DNA from: Sabellastarte sp. h YS-2021
Lineage: Eukaryota; Annelida; Polychaeta; Sabellida; Sabellidae
Direction: 5' to 3'
Assembly (NCBI GenBank): GCA_964017235.1
Contig: OZ024936.1
Span: 58,331,028-58,395,027 of the forward strand
Length of the DNA stretch: 64,000 nucleotides
Under the pieces are notes generated by a model. The model made no database searches, was not told where the DNA came from, and was given only the letters and a program-made list of their open reading frames with translations. Below, one piece after another: positions 28,001 through 37,363 of the stretch; position 1 is the stretch's first letter; each line of letters starts with the position of its first letter. Position numbers and translations under genes: made by a program.

Positions 28001-31000
28001 TGAAAACCATATTGATTCACACAGGAGTCGCCACTGAAATGAATTTTAGTAGTGTGTTCCTTCGGAAATACACATGTAGCCCAAAGTACAGGTTCAGGGA
28101 GTGTAGTTGGCGAGAGATGTATACAATGCCAGATCAGCCCAAACCACCCCTTAAAGTTGGTCAATCTGGCTGAGATTTTCACAGGAAACTCAGTTTATAT
28201 CAGAGAATGAATTTGTATTAGGCTGACCCACTAGAGGGCCACATTAAAAATTTCAATTTCCGGGGCGTGGGGGGGCCCCATGCCACCCCTCAGGTAGGAA
28301 ATTTCAAGTATATCCTAATATTGCCAATCTGAAGCCCAAATTTAATTTTATGCCTATTTTAATAAATAATGAGGATATTTTAGGCGCATTTTGAGCATTA
28401 CATGTCTGATCAGAAATTATTTTACCAAAATATTGTTCTAAATATAGCCTAAAATAGATGTAAATCAGCCCAAACCAGTACCAAATGTTGGTCTATAAGT
28501 CTGAAATTTGGCCCAAAAATCACTTGCCACATACTAAATCTGACTGTATAGGTTTTGAGATTACATCTGGTATACCAGTGGTGTCATATGTGTCATACAG
28601 GGTTGAGGAGAGTGAAAATACAGCCTCAGATGGCTGTATCAGGAAGTGCTGATATATTCTCAATTAAGGTAGATTCAAGGTTGAAAACCATATTGATTCA
28701 CACAGGAGTCGCCACTGAAATGAATTTTAGTAGTGTGTTCCTTCAGAAATACACATGTAGCCCAAAGTACAGGTTCAGGGAGTGTAGTTGGCGAGAGATG
28801 CATACAATGCCAGATCAGCCCAAACCACCCCTTAAAGTTGGTCAATCTGGCTGAGATTTTCACAGGAAACTCAGTTTATATCAGAGAATGAATTTGTATT
28901 AGGCTGACCCACTCGAGGGCCACATTAAAAATTTCAATTTCCGGGGTGTGGGGGGGCCCCATGCCACCCCTCAGGTAGGAAATTTCAAGTATATCCTAAT
29001 ATTGCCAATCTGAAGCCCAAATTTAATTTTATGCCTATTTTAATAAATAATGAGGATATTTTAGGCGCATTTTGAGCATTACATGTCTGATCAGAAATTA
29101 TTTTACCAAAATATTGTTCTAAATATAGCCTAAAATAGATGTAAATCAGCCCAAACCAGTACCAAATGTTGGTCTATAAGTCTGAAATTTGGCCCAAAAA
29201 TCACTTGCCACATACTAAATCTGACTGTATAGGTTTTGAGATTACATCTGGTATACCAGTGGTGTCATATGTGTCATACAGGGTTGAGGAGAGTGAAAAT
29301 ACAGCCTCAGATGGCTGTATCAGGAAGTGCTGATATATTCTCAATTAAGGTAGATTCAAGGTTGAAAACCATATTGATTCACACAGGAGTCGCCACTGAA
29401 ATGAATTTTAGTAGTGTGTTCCTTCAGAAATACACATGTAGCCCAAAGTACAGGTTCAGGGAGTGTAGTTGGCGAGAGATGCATACAATGCCAGATCAGC
29501 CCAAACCACCCCTTAAAGTTGGTCAATCTGGCTGAGATTTTCACAGGAAACTCAGTTTATATCAGAGAATGAATTTGTATTAGGCTGACCCACTCGAGGG
29601 CCACATTAAAAATTTCAATTTCCGGGGTGTGGGGGGGGGCCCATGCCACCCCTCAGGTAGGAAATTTCAAGTATATCCTAATATTGCCAATCTGAAGCCC
29701 AAATTTAATTTTATGCCTATTTTAATAAATAATGAGGATATTTTAGGCGCATTTTGAGCATTACATGTCTGATCAGAAATTATTTTACCAAAATATTGTT
29801 CTAAATATAGCCTAAAATAGATGTAAATCAGCCCAAACCAGTACCAAATGTTGGTCTATAATTCTGAAATTTGGCCCAAAAATCACTTGCCACATACTAA
29901 ATCTGACTGTATAGGTTTTGAGATTACATCTGGTATACCAGTGGTGTCATATGTGTCATACAGGGTTGAGGAGAGTGAAAATACAGCCTCAGATGGCTGT
30001 ATCAGGAAGTGCTGATATATTCTCAATTAAGGTAGATTCAAGGTTGAAAACCATATTGATTCACACAGGAGTCGCCACTGAAATGAATTTTAGTAGTGTG
30101 TTCCTTCAGAAATACACATGTAGCCCAAAGTACAGGTTCAGGGAGTGTAGTTGGCGAGAGATGCATACAATGCCAGATCAGCCCAAACCACCCCTTAAAG
30201 TTGGTCAATCTGGCTGAGATTTTCACAGGAAACTCAGTTTATATCAGAGAATGAATTTGTATTAGGCTGACCCACTCGAGGGCCACATTAAAAATTTCAA
30301 TTTCCGGGGTGTGGGGGGGCCCCATGCCACCCCTCAGGTAGGAAATTTCAAGTATATCCTAATATTGCCAATCTGAAGCCCAAATTTAATTTTATGCCTA
30401 TTTTAATAAATAATGAGGATATTTTAGGCGCATTTTGAGCATTACATGTCTGATCAGAAATTATTTTACCAAAATATTGTTCTAAATATAGCCTAAAATA
30501 GATGTAAATCAGCCCAAACCAGTACCAAATGTTGGTCTATAATTCTGAAATTTGGCCCAAAAATCACTTGCCACATACTAAATCTGACTGTATAGGTTTT
30601 GAGATTACATCTGGTATACCAGTGGTGTCATATGTGTCATACAGGGTTGAGGAGAGTGAAAATACAGCCTCAGATGGCTGTATCAGGAAGTGCTGATATA
30701 TTCTCAATTAAGGTAGATTCAAGGTTGAAAACCATATTGATTCACACAGGAGTCGCCACTGAAATGAATTTTAGTAGTGTGTTCCTTCAGAAATACACAT
30801 GTAGCCCAAAGTACAGGTTCAGGGAGTGTAGTTGGCGAGAGATGCATACAATGCCAGATCAGCCCAAACCACCCCTTAAAGTTGGTCAATCTGGCTGAGA
30901 TTTTCACAGGAAACTCAGTTTATATCAGAGAATGAATTTGTATTAGGCTGACCCACTCGAGGGCCACATTAAAAATTTCAATTTCCGGGGTGTGGGGGGG

Positions 31001-32642
31001 GGCCCATGCCACCCCTCAGGTAGGAAATTTCAAGTATATCCTAATATTGCCAATCTGAAGCCCAAATTTAATTTTATGCCTATTTTAATAAATAATGAGG
31101 ATATTTTAGGCGCATTTTGAGCATTACATGTCTGATCAGAAATTATTTTACCAAAATATTGTTCTAAATATAGCCTAAAATAGATGTAAATCAGCCCAAA
31201 CCAGTACCAAATGTTGGTCTATAAGTCTGAAATTTGGCCCAAAAATCACTTGCCACATACTAAATCTGACTGTATAGGTTTTGAGATTACATCTGGTATA
31301 CCAGTGGTGTCATATGTGTCATACAGGGTTGAGGAGAGTGAAAATACAGCCTCAGATGGCTGTATCAGGAAGTGCTGATATATTCTCAATTAAGGTAGAT
31401 TCAAGGTTGAAAACCATATTGATTCACACAGGAGTCGCCACTGAAATGAATTTTAGTAGTGTGTTCCTTGAGAAATACACATGTAGCCCAAAGTACAGGT
31501 TCAGGGAGTGTAGTTGGCGAGAGATGCATACAATGCCAGATCAGCCCAAACCACCCCTTAAAGTTGGTCAATCTGGCTGAGATTTTCACAGGAAACTCAG
31601 TTTATATCAGAGACTGAATTTGTATTAGGCTGACCCACTCGAGGGCCACATTAAAAATTTCAATTTCCGGGGCGTGGGGGGGCCCCATGCCACCCCTCAG
31701 GTAGGAAATTTCAAGTATATCCTAATATTGCCAATCTGAAGCCCAAATTTAATTTTATGCCTATTTTAATAAATAATGAGGATATTTTAGGCGCATTTTG
31801 AGCATTACATGTCTGATCAGAAATTATTTTACCAAAATATTGTTCTAAATATAGCCTAAAATAGATGTAAATCAGCCCAAACCAGTACCAAATGTTGGTC
31901 TATAAGTCTGAAATTTGGCCCAAAAATCACTTGCCACATACTAAATCTGACTGTATAGGTTTTGAGATTACATCTGGTATACCAGTGGTGTCATATGTGT
32001 CATACAGGGTTGAGGAGAGTGAAAATACAGCCTCAGATGGCTGTATCAGGAAGTGCTGATATATTCTCAATTAAGGTAGATTCAAGGTTGAAAACCATAT
32101 TGATTCACACAGGAGTCGCCACTGAAATGAATTTTAGTAGTGTGTTCCTTCAGAAATACACATGTAGCCCAAAGTACAGGTTCAGGGAGTGTAGTTGGCG
32201 AGAGATGCATACAATGCCAGATCAGCCCAAACCACCCCTTAAAGTTGGTCAATCTGGCTGAGATTTTCACAGGAAACTCAGTTTATATCAGAGAATGAAT
32301 TTGTATTAGGCTGACCCACTCGAGGGCCACATTAAAAATTTCAATTTCCGGGGCGTGGGGGGGGCCCATGCCACCCCTCAGGTAGGAAATTTCAAGTATA
32401 TCCTAATATTGCCAATCTGAAGCCCAAATTTAATTTTATGCCTATTTTAATAAATAATGAGGATATTTTAGGCGCATTTTGAGCATTACATGTCTGATCA
32501 GAAATTATTTTACCAAAATATTGTTCTAAATATAGCCTAAAATAGATGTAAATCAGCCCAAACCAGTACCAAATGTTGGTCTATAAGTCTGAAATTTGGC
32601 CCAAAAATCACTTGCCACATACTAAATCTGACTGTATAGGTT

Positions 32643-32750
32643 TTGAGATTACATCTGGTATACCAGTGGTGTCATATGTGTCATACAGGGTTGAGGAGAG
32701 TGAAAATACAGCCTCAGATGGCTGTATCAGGAAGTGCTGATATATTCTCA
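32643..32750 (+). repeat. 5' fragment of the monomer split by the retrotransposon
   Basis: These are the first 108 bp of a normal monomer, ending at TATATTCTCA. The next base in an intact monomer would be the A of ATTAAGG, which is found at 39137 on the far side of the element. Fragment lengths of 108 + 573 = 681 bp show that no satellite base was lost or duplicated. Confidence 0.97.
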
Positions 32751-32916
32751 TTTTATTACGCTACAATAGCTTACCATGTGGGACTTAATGCTGTTCTCGG
32801 GTTGCCACACCCGGGGCCAACGTCTTAGAAAAAAAGACCGTTCTTGTTAGCCACCGGATATACTGGTAGTTGTCGTCACGTGATACCTTCTGACCAATCG
32901 TCCTACTTTCTCGTTG
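32751..32916 (+). repeat. Left terminal inverted repeat of the DIRS element
   Basis: The outer 18 bp (32751-32768, beginning TTTTATTACG) are unique to the left end. Bases 32769-32916 (148 bp, from GCTTACCATG to CTCGTTG) are the reverse complement of 38946-39093 with no difference that I could find. A small hairpin, CGGGT / ACCCG around six bases, lies at 32798-32813 and is mirrored in the right repeat. The outermost 43 bp (32751-32793) are also found complemented in the ICR at 38783-38825. In DIRS elements the left repeat usually contains the transcription start. I do not see a clear TATA-type promoter to assign. Confidence 0.95.
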
Positions 32917-33141
32917 GCCACGATTGACTGGTAGCAGTTTGTAAATATACAGACATTTTCATTTATTTCTCAGACTTTACTTATTGTTGGAGGCTAATAT
33001 TTGCATATTTCTTGTAATATATATCATAGATTATTCTGTTAAAGTTTCATTTCCACAGGATAAGTATTTTTATTGCAGTCGCGTGTTTTGAGTTTTCCTC
33101 GGTTCAGGCTATTTCTTTCTACGTCTTTTATTGCGTACAAA
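32917..33141 (+). other. Non-coding leader between left repeat and Gag
   Basis: This 225-bp AT-rich stretch precedes the Gag ATG. It holds a TAATATATATCAT stretch near 33016-33028, which could be TATA-like. It also holds a pyrimidine-rich run ending in CCACAG|GA at about 33058 that resembles a 3' splice site. Neither is supported by other evidence. The 8-mer CGTTGGCC (32912-32919), straddling the edge of the repeat, is the complement of GGCCAACG at 32816-32823. There is no coding signal; the minus-strand frames here are shadows of the leader and of Gag. Confidence 0.6.
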
Positions 33142-35307
33142 ATGTCTACACATGAAGCAAATAAAGACAAACCGAGAGCGCAGAAATGCCGCCATTTCTG
33201 CTTTAGTTTTGATACACATAATTTCTGCCCTACCTGTAGGGAGGCTGGCAAGGGAGATGACCCCTGTGTCACCTTTGAAACCCCTTGCGAAGTTTGCACG
33301 TCTTTTACAGATGAGCAACTTCAGAAAATCCAAAACCGGAAACGGTATTTGAAAAAGCAGAAAGCGACAACTAGTTCCAAAGATGAACTAGATCTTTTGG
33401 GTGAAGGCGACGGGGATTCCTTCACTGGGTCTAATGCTGACCTCGAGTGTGCGGCTGATAGCCTTTTTATTTCACCCCCCCGTCCACAACCTCTTGCCTT
33501 CAGTTCCTTGTCTTTGAAAACGCCAGCAAAAACCGTCCCACCCACCCCTGGCACTGCTTTGCAAAATAAAATCCAGTCAAATTTAGAGAAATCACTCGGT
33601 GATTCCTTAAATATACACTTACAGCAGCAAATGGGTTCCTTTCAGGCATCCATGTTGGAAGCTTTTAGGTCACTCCGAGAGGAGTTGACTGTAAAACAGA
33701 AAGTCGAGGCACAGCCCTCGACTCTTGCTTCAAAACCTGGCTTGTCCAGTACTTCTGCTGCCCCTCTGGATTTGCCCCCTCCGAGATCTGGTACTAACAT
33801 TCCAAGCGAGGATATGGATGTGGACTACGGTCCAACTCTTCCTCCCCGTTTAGTATCTACTCAACCTTCCTCGGATCAGTACGTTGCCCCCTCTGAAGGT
33901 CATCCCGAAGAGGTTTCGTACTCTCACAAAAAGCAAAGCCATAGGCAGCCAGTTGACCCGAGCTCTGCCTCGGACCAACTAAATGAGGATTCCGATGAAC
34001 CTCGGATCCCTTCTTCTAGACCCAAAAAGCACTCTGACAAGAGCAAACATAAATCAAGGTCTAGATACGTGTCTTTTACCTCAGAGGAGGACCACTCCCC
34101 TGTAGCCAGACACAGGTCTTCTAAGCCCTCTAGGGCTCAGCCCTCAGGAGTTGCTTCTGATCAAGACCTCCCACAACATGATCCAGACCCCCCTTATTAT
34201 AGGGCAGTAGCTTTGTCTGACATGCCCTCACAATACTCTGAGGAAGTTGATACCTTCAGGCGTATTTTGTCTCTCCCTGACCCCAGGGAATCTATGCCCA
34301 GGTCTTCCACCTCGGTGTTGGGTCTGGATGATGAAAAAGGCCGTCAAGAGCTCAGACCTAGAGGTCCCTCCTCTATTCTTCCACTTAGCTCAGTTATCAA
34401 GGACGCCTTTGATAAATTCCAACATGACTTTAAGGCTGCCAACTTATCTGAGGGAAAATATGTCAAGCCTCCTCCCTCAACTTCAAAGTGGTACAAGGTG
34501 GGACAACCAACTTTTCAAGACAAAATCCAGGAGTTGAATACAGACTTTGCTAAGATCTGTATTACTCCTAGACCGTCTGGGCCCCCAGTAGCCAGAGTTC
34601 CCCTTCCAGTCCTCAAGGAGCTAGAACTTCAGGCTAGACAAAATATCTCTACCCTCAACTTCACCGCTGCTTTTGCCAAGACCTCCTCTTCTTGCAATGC
34701 TTCATTGGAAAAATGCCAACATAGCATCAAGTCTACGGTCAAGAAGATTAAATCTCAGATTCAAAAAGGTGCCGATCCTGAGAGAGCAGCAAAGCGCGGA
34801 TATGAGGAAGTAGCTGACTACTTAGATTTTTGGAACAAGACAGTACTTGTTCAACACAGGGCCCTCACTTGTCTCAGCAAATCTCTAGCCCATATTTTGC
34901 AGAGGGAATTATACTCTATGGCTAATACCGGCTTGCTTAGGCGCGAAGCCGAGATGACTCTATTACATCCTCAATTAGGAGAAACGAGACGTCAAGAACT
35001 CAGGAACTCGTCCTTTTGGGACGCCTCCTTGTTCGAGTCTCAATTAGTGAAGGAAGGTGAGGACTTCCTTCTCAAAAAAGGCACCTCAAAAGATTCTCAG
35101 GGTTTTCCACCCTACCAGAATAAGCCCTTTCGTGGTCCCCACAAGAAAAGAGGCTCCTACAGGAAACGCCCCTATGGGGGCAATACCTCTCAAAGCAGTA
35201 ACCAGTCCTTTCCTTCGGGAAGAGGAAAATCCAACTTCAGAGGCTTCAGGGGTCGTTTTCGACCCCACAATAGAGGAAGGGGGCGTGGAAACCCCCCTCC
35301 CCAATGA
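33142..35307 (+). CDS. gag: DIRS Gag-like structural protein (ORF1), 721 aa
   Basis: This is the nucleocapsid-type protein expected to bind and package element RNA in the cytoplasm. I chose the ATG at 33142 (MSTHEANK; A at -3); the frame is open from further upstream but only with non-ATG codons. The N-terminus has a cysteine-rich, probably zinc-binding module: Cys16, 20, 29, 32, 42, 49 and 52, including CPTC and CEVC. A charged stretch and a long Ser/Pro-rich, low-complexity middle (about 75-370) with basic SKHKSRSR follow. A more ordered, helical-looking segment covers about 420-640. The last 60 residues are rich in Arg/Gly (RGFRGRF, RGRGRG), typical of RNA binding. There is no protease. 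The end overlaps the RT frame. Its TGA is the only stop between Gag and the recombinase frame, which lies in the same phase. Assignment rests on position and the Cys and RG signatures. Confidence 0.85.
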   Translation: MSTHEANKDKPRAQKCRHFCFSFDTHNFCPTCREAGKGDDPCVTFETPCEVCTSFTDEQLQKIQNRKRYLKKQKATTSSKDELDLLGEGDGDSFTGSNADLECAADSLFISPPRPQPLAFSSLSLKTPAKTVPPTPGTALQNKIQSNLEKSLGDSLNIHLQQQMGSFQASMLEAFRSLREELTVKQKVEAQPSTLASKPGLSSTSAAPLDLPPPRSGTNIPSEDMDVDYGPTLPPRLVSTQPSSDQYVAPSEGHPEEVSYSHKKQSHRQPVDPSSASDQLNEDSDEPRIPSSRPKKHSDKSKHKSRSRYVSFTSEEDHSPVARHRSSKPSRAQPSGVASDQDLPQHDPDPPYYRAVALSDMPSQYSEEVDTFRRILSLPDPRESMPRSSTSVLGLDDEKGRQELRPRGPSSILPLSSVIKDAFDKFQHDFKAANLSEGKYVKPPPSTSKWYKVGQPTFQDKIQELNTDFAKICITPRPSGPPVARVPLPVLKELELQARQNISTLNFTAAFAKTSSSCNASLEKCQHSIKSTVKKIKSQIQKGADPERAAKRGYEEVADYLDFWNKTVLVQHRALTCLSKSLAHILQRELYSMANTGLLRREAEMTLLHPQLGETRRQELRNSSFWDASLFESQLVKEGEDFLLKKGTSKDSQGFPPYQNKPFRGPHKKRGSYRKRPYGGNTSQSSNQSFPSGRGKSNFRGFRGRFRPHNRGRGRGNPPPQ

Positions 35308-37363
35308 CTCCTCCAAAGCCTCACTCAGTCCACCAGTAGGAGGTCGCCTCCGTTCTTTCAGGAGAGACTGGCTCACAAACAAATGTTCTCAAAACGTGTT
35401 AAACATTATCACCAATGGCTACGTTCTGCCATTCCGTTCAAAGCCAAACTTGATCAGATTTCCTCTGATTCTGTCAGAGTACAAGGCCCAACAAAAAGAC
35501 CAAGCCTTGGCTACTTGTATCCAGTCTCTCCTGTCAAAGAACGCTATCGAAAGGGTAGACAATGTAAAATCTCTCGGGTTTTACAGTCGCCTGTTCCTAG
35601 TACCCAAGCCTCACCAAAAGTGGAGGCCAGTCATAGACTTAAGCAGGCTCAATACTTTTCTACACGTAGAAAAGTTCAAAATGGAAACTCCAGAGTCCAT
35701 CAGGACCTCCCTGATTCCAGGGGAGTGGGTATCGTCGATAGATCTGTCGGACGCCTACCTGCATATCCCCATCCACCCAAACTCAAGGAAATACCTAAGG
35801 TTTTGCTACAAGGCTCAGGTGTTCCAATTCACCTCCCTCCCGTTCGGACTAGCCACAGCCCCCCAGGTCTTTACAATGATCGTAAAGGAAGTGAAACTAA
35901 TGGCCCTCTCAAGAGGACTCAGAATTCACCAATACCTGGACGACTGGCTGATCAGGTCCCAGTCTCAGGAGGAAGCACAAGTGAACACTCAGGCAGTAGT
36001 AGAACTGACTCAGTCCTTGGGATGGATAATAAATCAGAAAAAATCAGAACTGAAACCTACACAGGTGTTTTCGTTCGTGGGCTACGAATACCACCTCGAT
36101 TCAGCCCTTGTAAAACCCACTCAAGAGAGATGGCTCAAACTTCAGGATTTGATCCTACGACTCAAGTCAAAACGTGTTTTGACTGCAAGATGTTTGATGT
36201 CTCTAATTGGGTTGCTAGCCTCAACGGAGAAAATGGTCCCGGAGGGACGCCTTCACATGAGGCCCTTTCAGTTTCATCTCAAGGAGCACTGGAGATATCC
36301 TCAGTCGCTGGACAACCTCCTTCCCTGGACAGAAGCCATTGCAGCCCACCTAGATTGGTGGCAAAATCCCTCCAAGGTGATGAAAGGTGCAGACCTTCAT
36401 CCCAAAGACCACAGTATCCAACTCTTTACCGACGCCTCAAACGAAGGTTGGGGCGCTCACTTAGACCAAAATTTTACCAAAGGTCTGTGGTCAGATCGGG
36501 AAAAAAGGCTTCACATAAATGTCCTAGAATTGAAGGCGGTCTCCCTGGCCCTTCGAGACTTCAAGGACCAGTGCCAGAATCAAACAGTGTTGGTTGCGAC
36601 GGACAACTCAACAGTGGTTGCCTACATCAACAAACAAGGAGGAACACACTCGGCAGAGATGTGTGCTCTCCTGTGGAAGATCATGACCTGGTGCCATCAC
36701 TATCACATAACATTGAAAGCCAGGCACATTCCAGGGTGCCTGAATGTGATGGCCGACCTGCTATCCAGGTCCAACCAAGTGCAGTCAACCGAATGGTCTC
36801 TGCACCCACAGGTCTTCAAACAGATCTGCCAGAAGTGGTTCACCCCTCATGTAGACTTGTTTGCCACTCACCTGAACCACAAGCTCCCTCTGTACGTGTC
36901 TCCTATCCCAGACCCAAAGGCCTGGGACATAGATGCTCTGAACATAAACTGGACCAACCTCACAGCATATGCGTACCCTCCTACGGCTCTCCTTCACAAG
37001 GTGATCCAAAAGATCAGGCAATGCCAGTGCCTGATCATCGTAATAGCCCCAGGCTGGCCAGGGATGCCCTGGTTTTGGGACCTAGTGCAGCTCTCAACAG
37101 AGATCCCACTGCAACTCCCAGTGTCAACAACCCTACTCAAACAGTCCCACAAGTTGGTGTTCCACAACAACCCCCAGCACCTGAACCTCCACGCCTGGTG
37201 TCTAGGAGCGGACAACTCCAAGAACAAGGCTTCTCTGTGGAGGTGGCAGAGAGAATTGCTGCCCCTCAGCGGTCATCAACAAGGACCATCTACAAGTCAA
37301 AGTGGGCCCTATTTGAAAAATGGTGCAGAGAAAATTCGGTGGATTTCTCCACTCCTTCTGTGA
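35174..37363 (+). CDS. RT-RH: Reverse transcriptase / RNase H with methyltransferase-like C-terminal domain
   Basis: This is the polyprotein that copies element RNA into DNA and removes the RNA strand. The frame is open from 35051, after stops at 35045-35050. The first ATG is at 35174 (729 aa; poor context, C at -3), so a frameshift from Gag or other non-standard initiation is possible. Residues below are counted from 35057. RT: SIDLSDAY (Asp229, about 35741), SLPFGLATAP, and YLDD (Tyr293-Asp296, 35933). RNase H: TDAS Asp459 (36431), LELKA Glu491 (36527), TDNST Asp516 (36602) and ADLLSR Asp567 (36755), so all four acidic residues are present. The tail, about 595-680, has VDLFAT, AYPP (640-642) and IAPGWPGMPWF, matching the layout of the Dam-like methylase domain of DIRS elements, although the catalytic (D/N)PP(Y/F) is changed to YPPT. 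The gene overlaps Gag by 134 bp and also overlaps the recombinase frame. No stop or frameshift interrupts it. Confidence 0.93.
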   Translation: MGAIPLKAVTSPFLREEENPTSEASGVVFDPTIEEGGVETPLPNDSSKASLSPPVGGRLRSFRRDWLTNKCSQNVLNIITNGYVLPFRSKPNLIRFPLILSEYKAQQKDQALATCIQSLLSKNAIERVDNVKSLGFYSRLFLVPKPHQKWRPVIDLSRLNTFLHVEKFKMETPESIRTSLIPGEWVSSIDLSDAYLHIPIHPNSRKYLRFCYKAQVFQFTSLPFGLATAPQVFTMIVKEVKLMALSRGLRIHQYLDDWLIRSQSQEEAQVNTQAVVELTQSLGWIINQKKSELKPTQVFSFVGYEYHLDSALVKPTQERWLKLQDLILRLKSKRVLTARCLMSLIGLLASTEKMVPEGRLHMRPFQFHLKEHWRYPQSLDNLLPWTEAIAAHLDWWQNPSKVMKGADLHPKDHSIQLFTDASNEGWGAHLDQNFTKGLWSDREKRLHINVLELKAVSLALRDFKDQCQNQTVLVATDNSTVVAYINKQGGTHSAEMCALLWKIMTWCHHYHITLKARHIPGCLNVMADLLSRSNQVQSTEWSLHPQVFKQICQKWFTPHVDLFATHLNHKLPLYVSPIPDPKAWDIDALNINWTNLTAYAYPPTALLHKVIQKIRQCQCLIIVIAPGWPGMPWFWDLVQLSTEIPLQLPVSTTLLKQSHKLVFHNNPQHLNLHAWCLGADNSKNKASLWRWQRELLPLSGHQQGPSTSQSGPYLKNGAEKIRWISPLLL

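Larger units (their letters stand above)
1..32750 (+). repeat. Satellite array, left block (about 681-bp monomer, 49 copies)
   Basis: This is a head-to-tail tandem array of one non-coding monomer, all copies in the same orientation. Taking the phase that begins TTGAGATTACATCTGG, monomers start at 6, 690, 1375, 2061, 2744, 3426, 4108 and so on up to 32643. The last one is interrupted after 108 bp by the retrotransposon. Spacing is mostly 680-686 bp, with exceptions of 647 bp (5472) and 650 bp (13620 and 16314). Length differences come chiefly from the G-run before CCCC: it is 11-12 G in the first three monomers, 8-9 G in the next ones, and about 7 G later. Monomers differ by only a few substitutions each. 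No ATG-initiated frame of convincing length lies in the unit; the recurrent open frames of 99 and 62 codons begin at TTG and GTG and are by-products of repetition. The role (centromeric, pericentromeric or other heterochromatin) cannot be told from sequence. Confidence 0.98.

Noticed and set aside
32745..32751. Short target-site duplication (A or AA) at the element borders
   Set aside because: Counting bases shows that excision restores exactly 681 bp. The extra A on the right is balanced by the missing A on the left.
33047..33060. 3' splice site in the leader (pyrimidine run then CACAG)
   Set aside because: There is no convincing donor upstream and no coding need for an intron; it is mentioned only in the leader entry.
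33039..33554. Minus-strand frames of 74-86 codons over the leader and Gag start, and similar ones at 35086-35382, 36785-37227 and 37518-37968
   Set aside because: They are shadows of the plus-strand ORFs, with no start context, domain or separate regulatory signal.
35383..36790. A separate protein encoded by the open frame beneath RT
   Set aside because: The translation is Ser/Pro/Arg-rich with no recognisable domain, and it overlaps strongly conserved RT/RNase H codons. I leave it as a finding on dual-frame openness, not as a gene.
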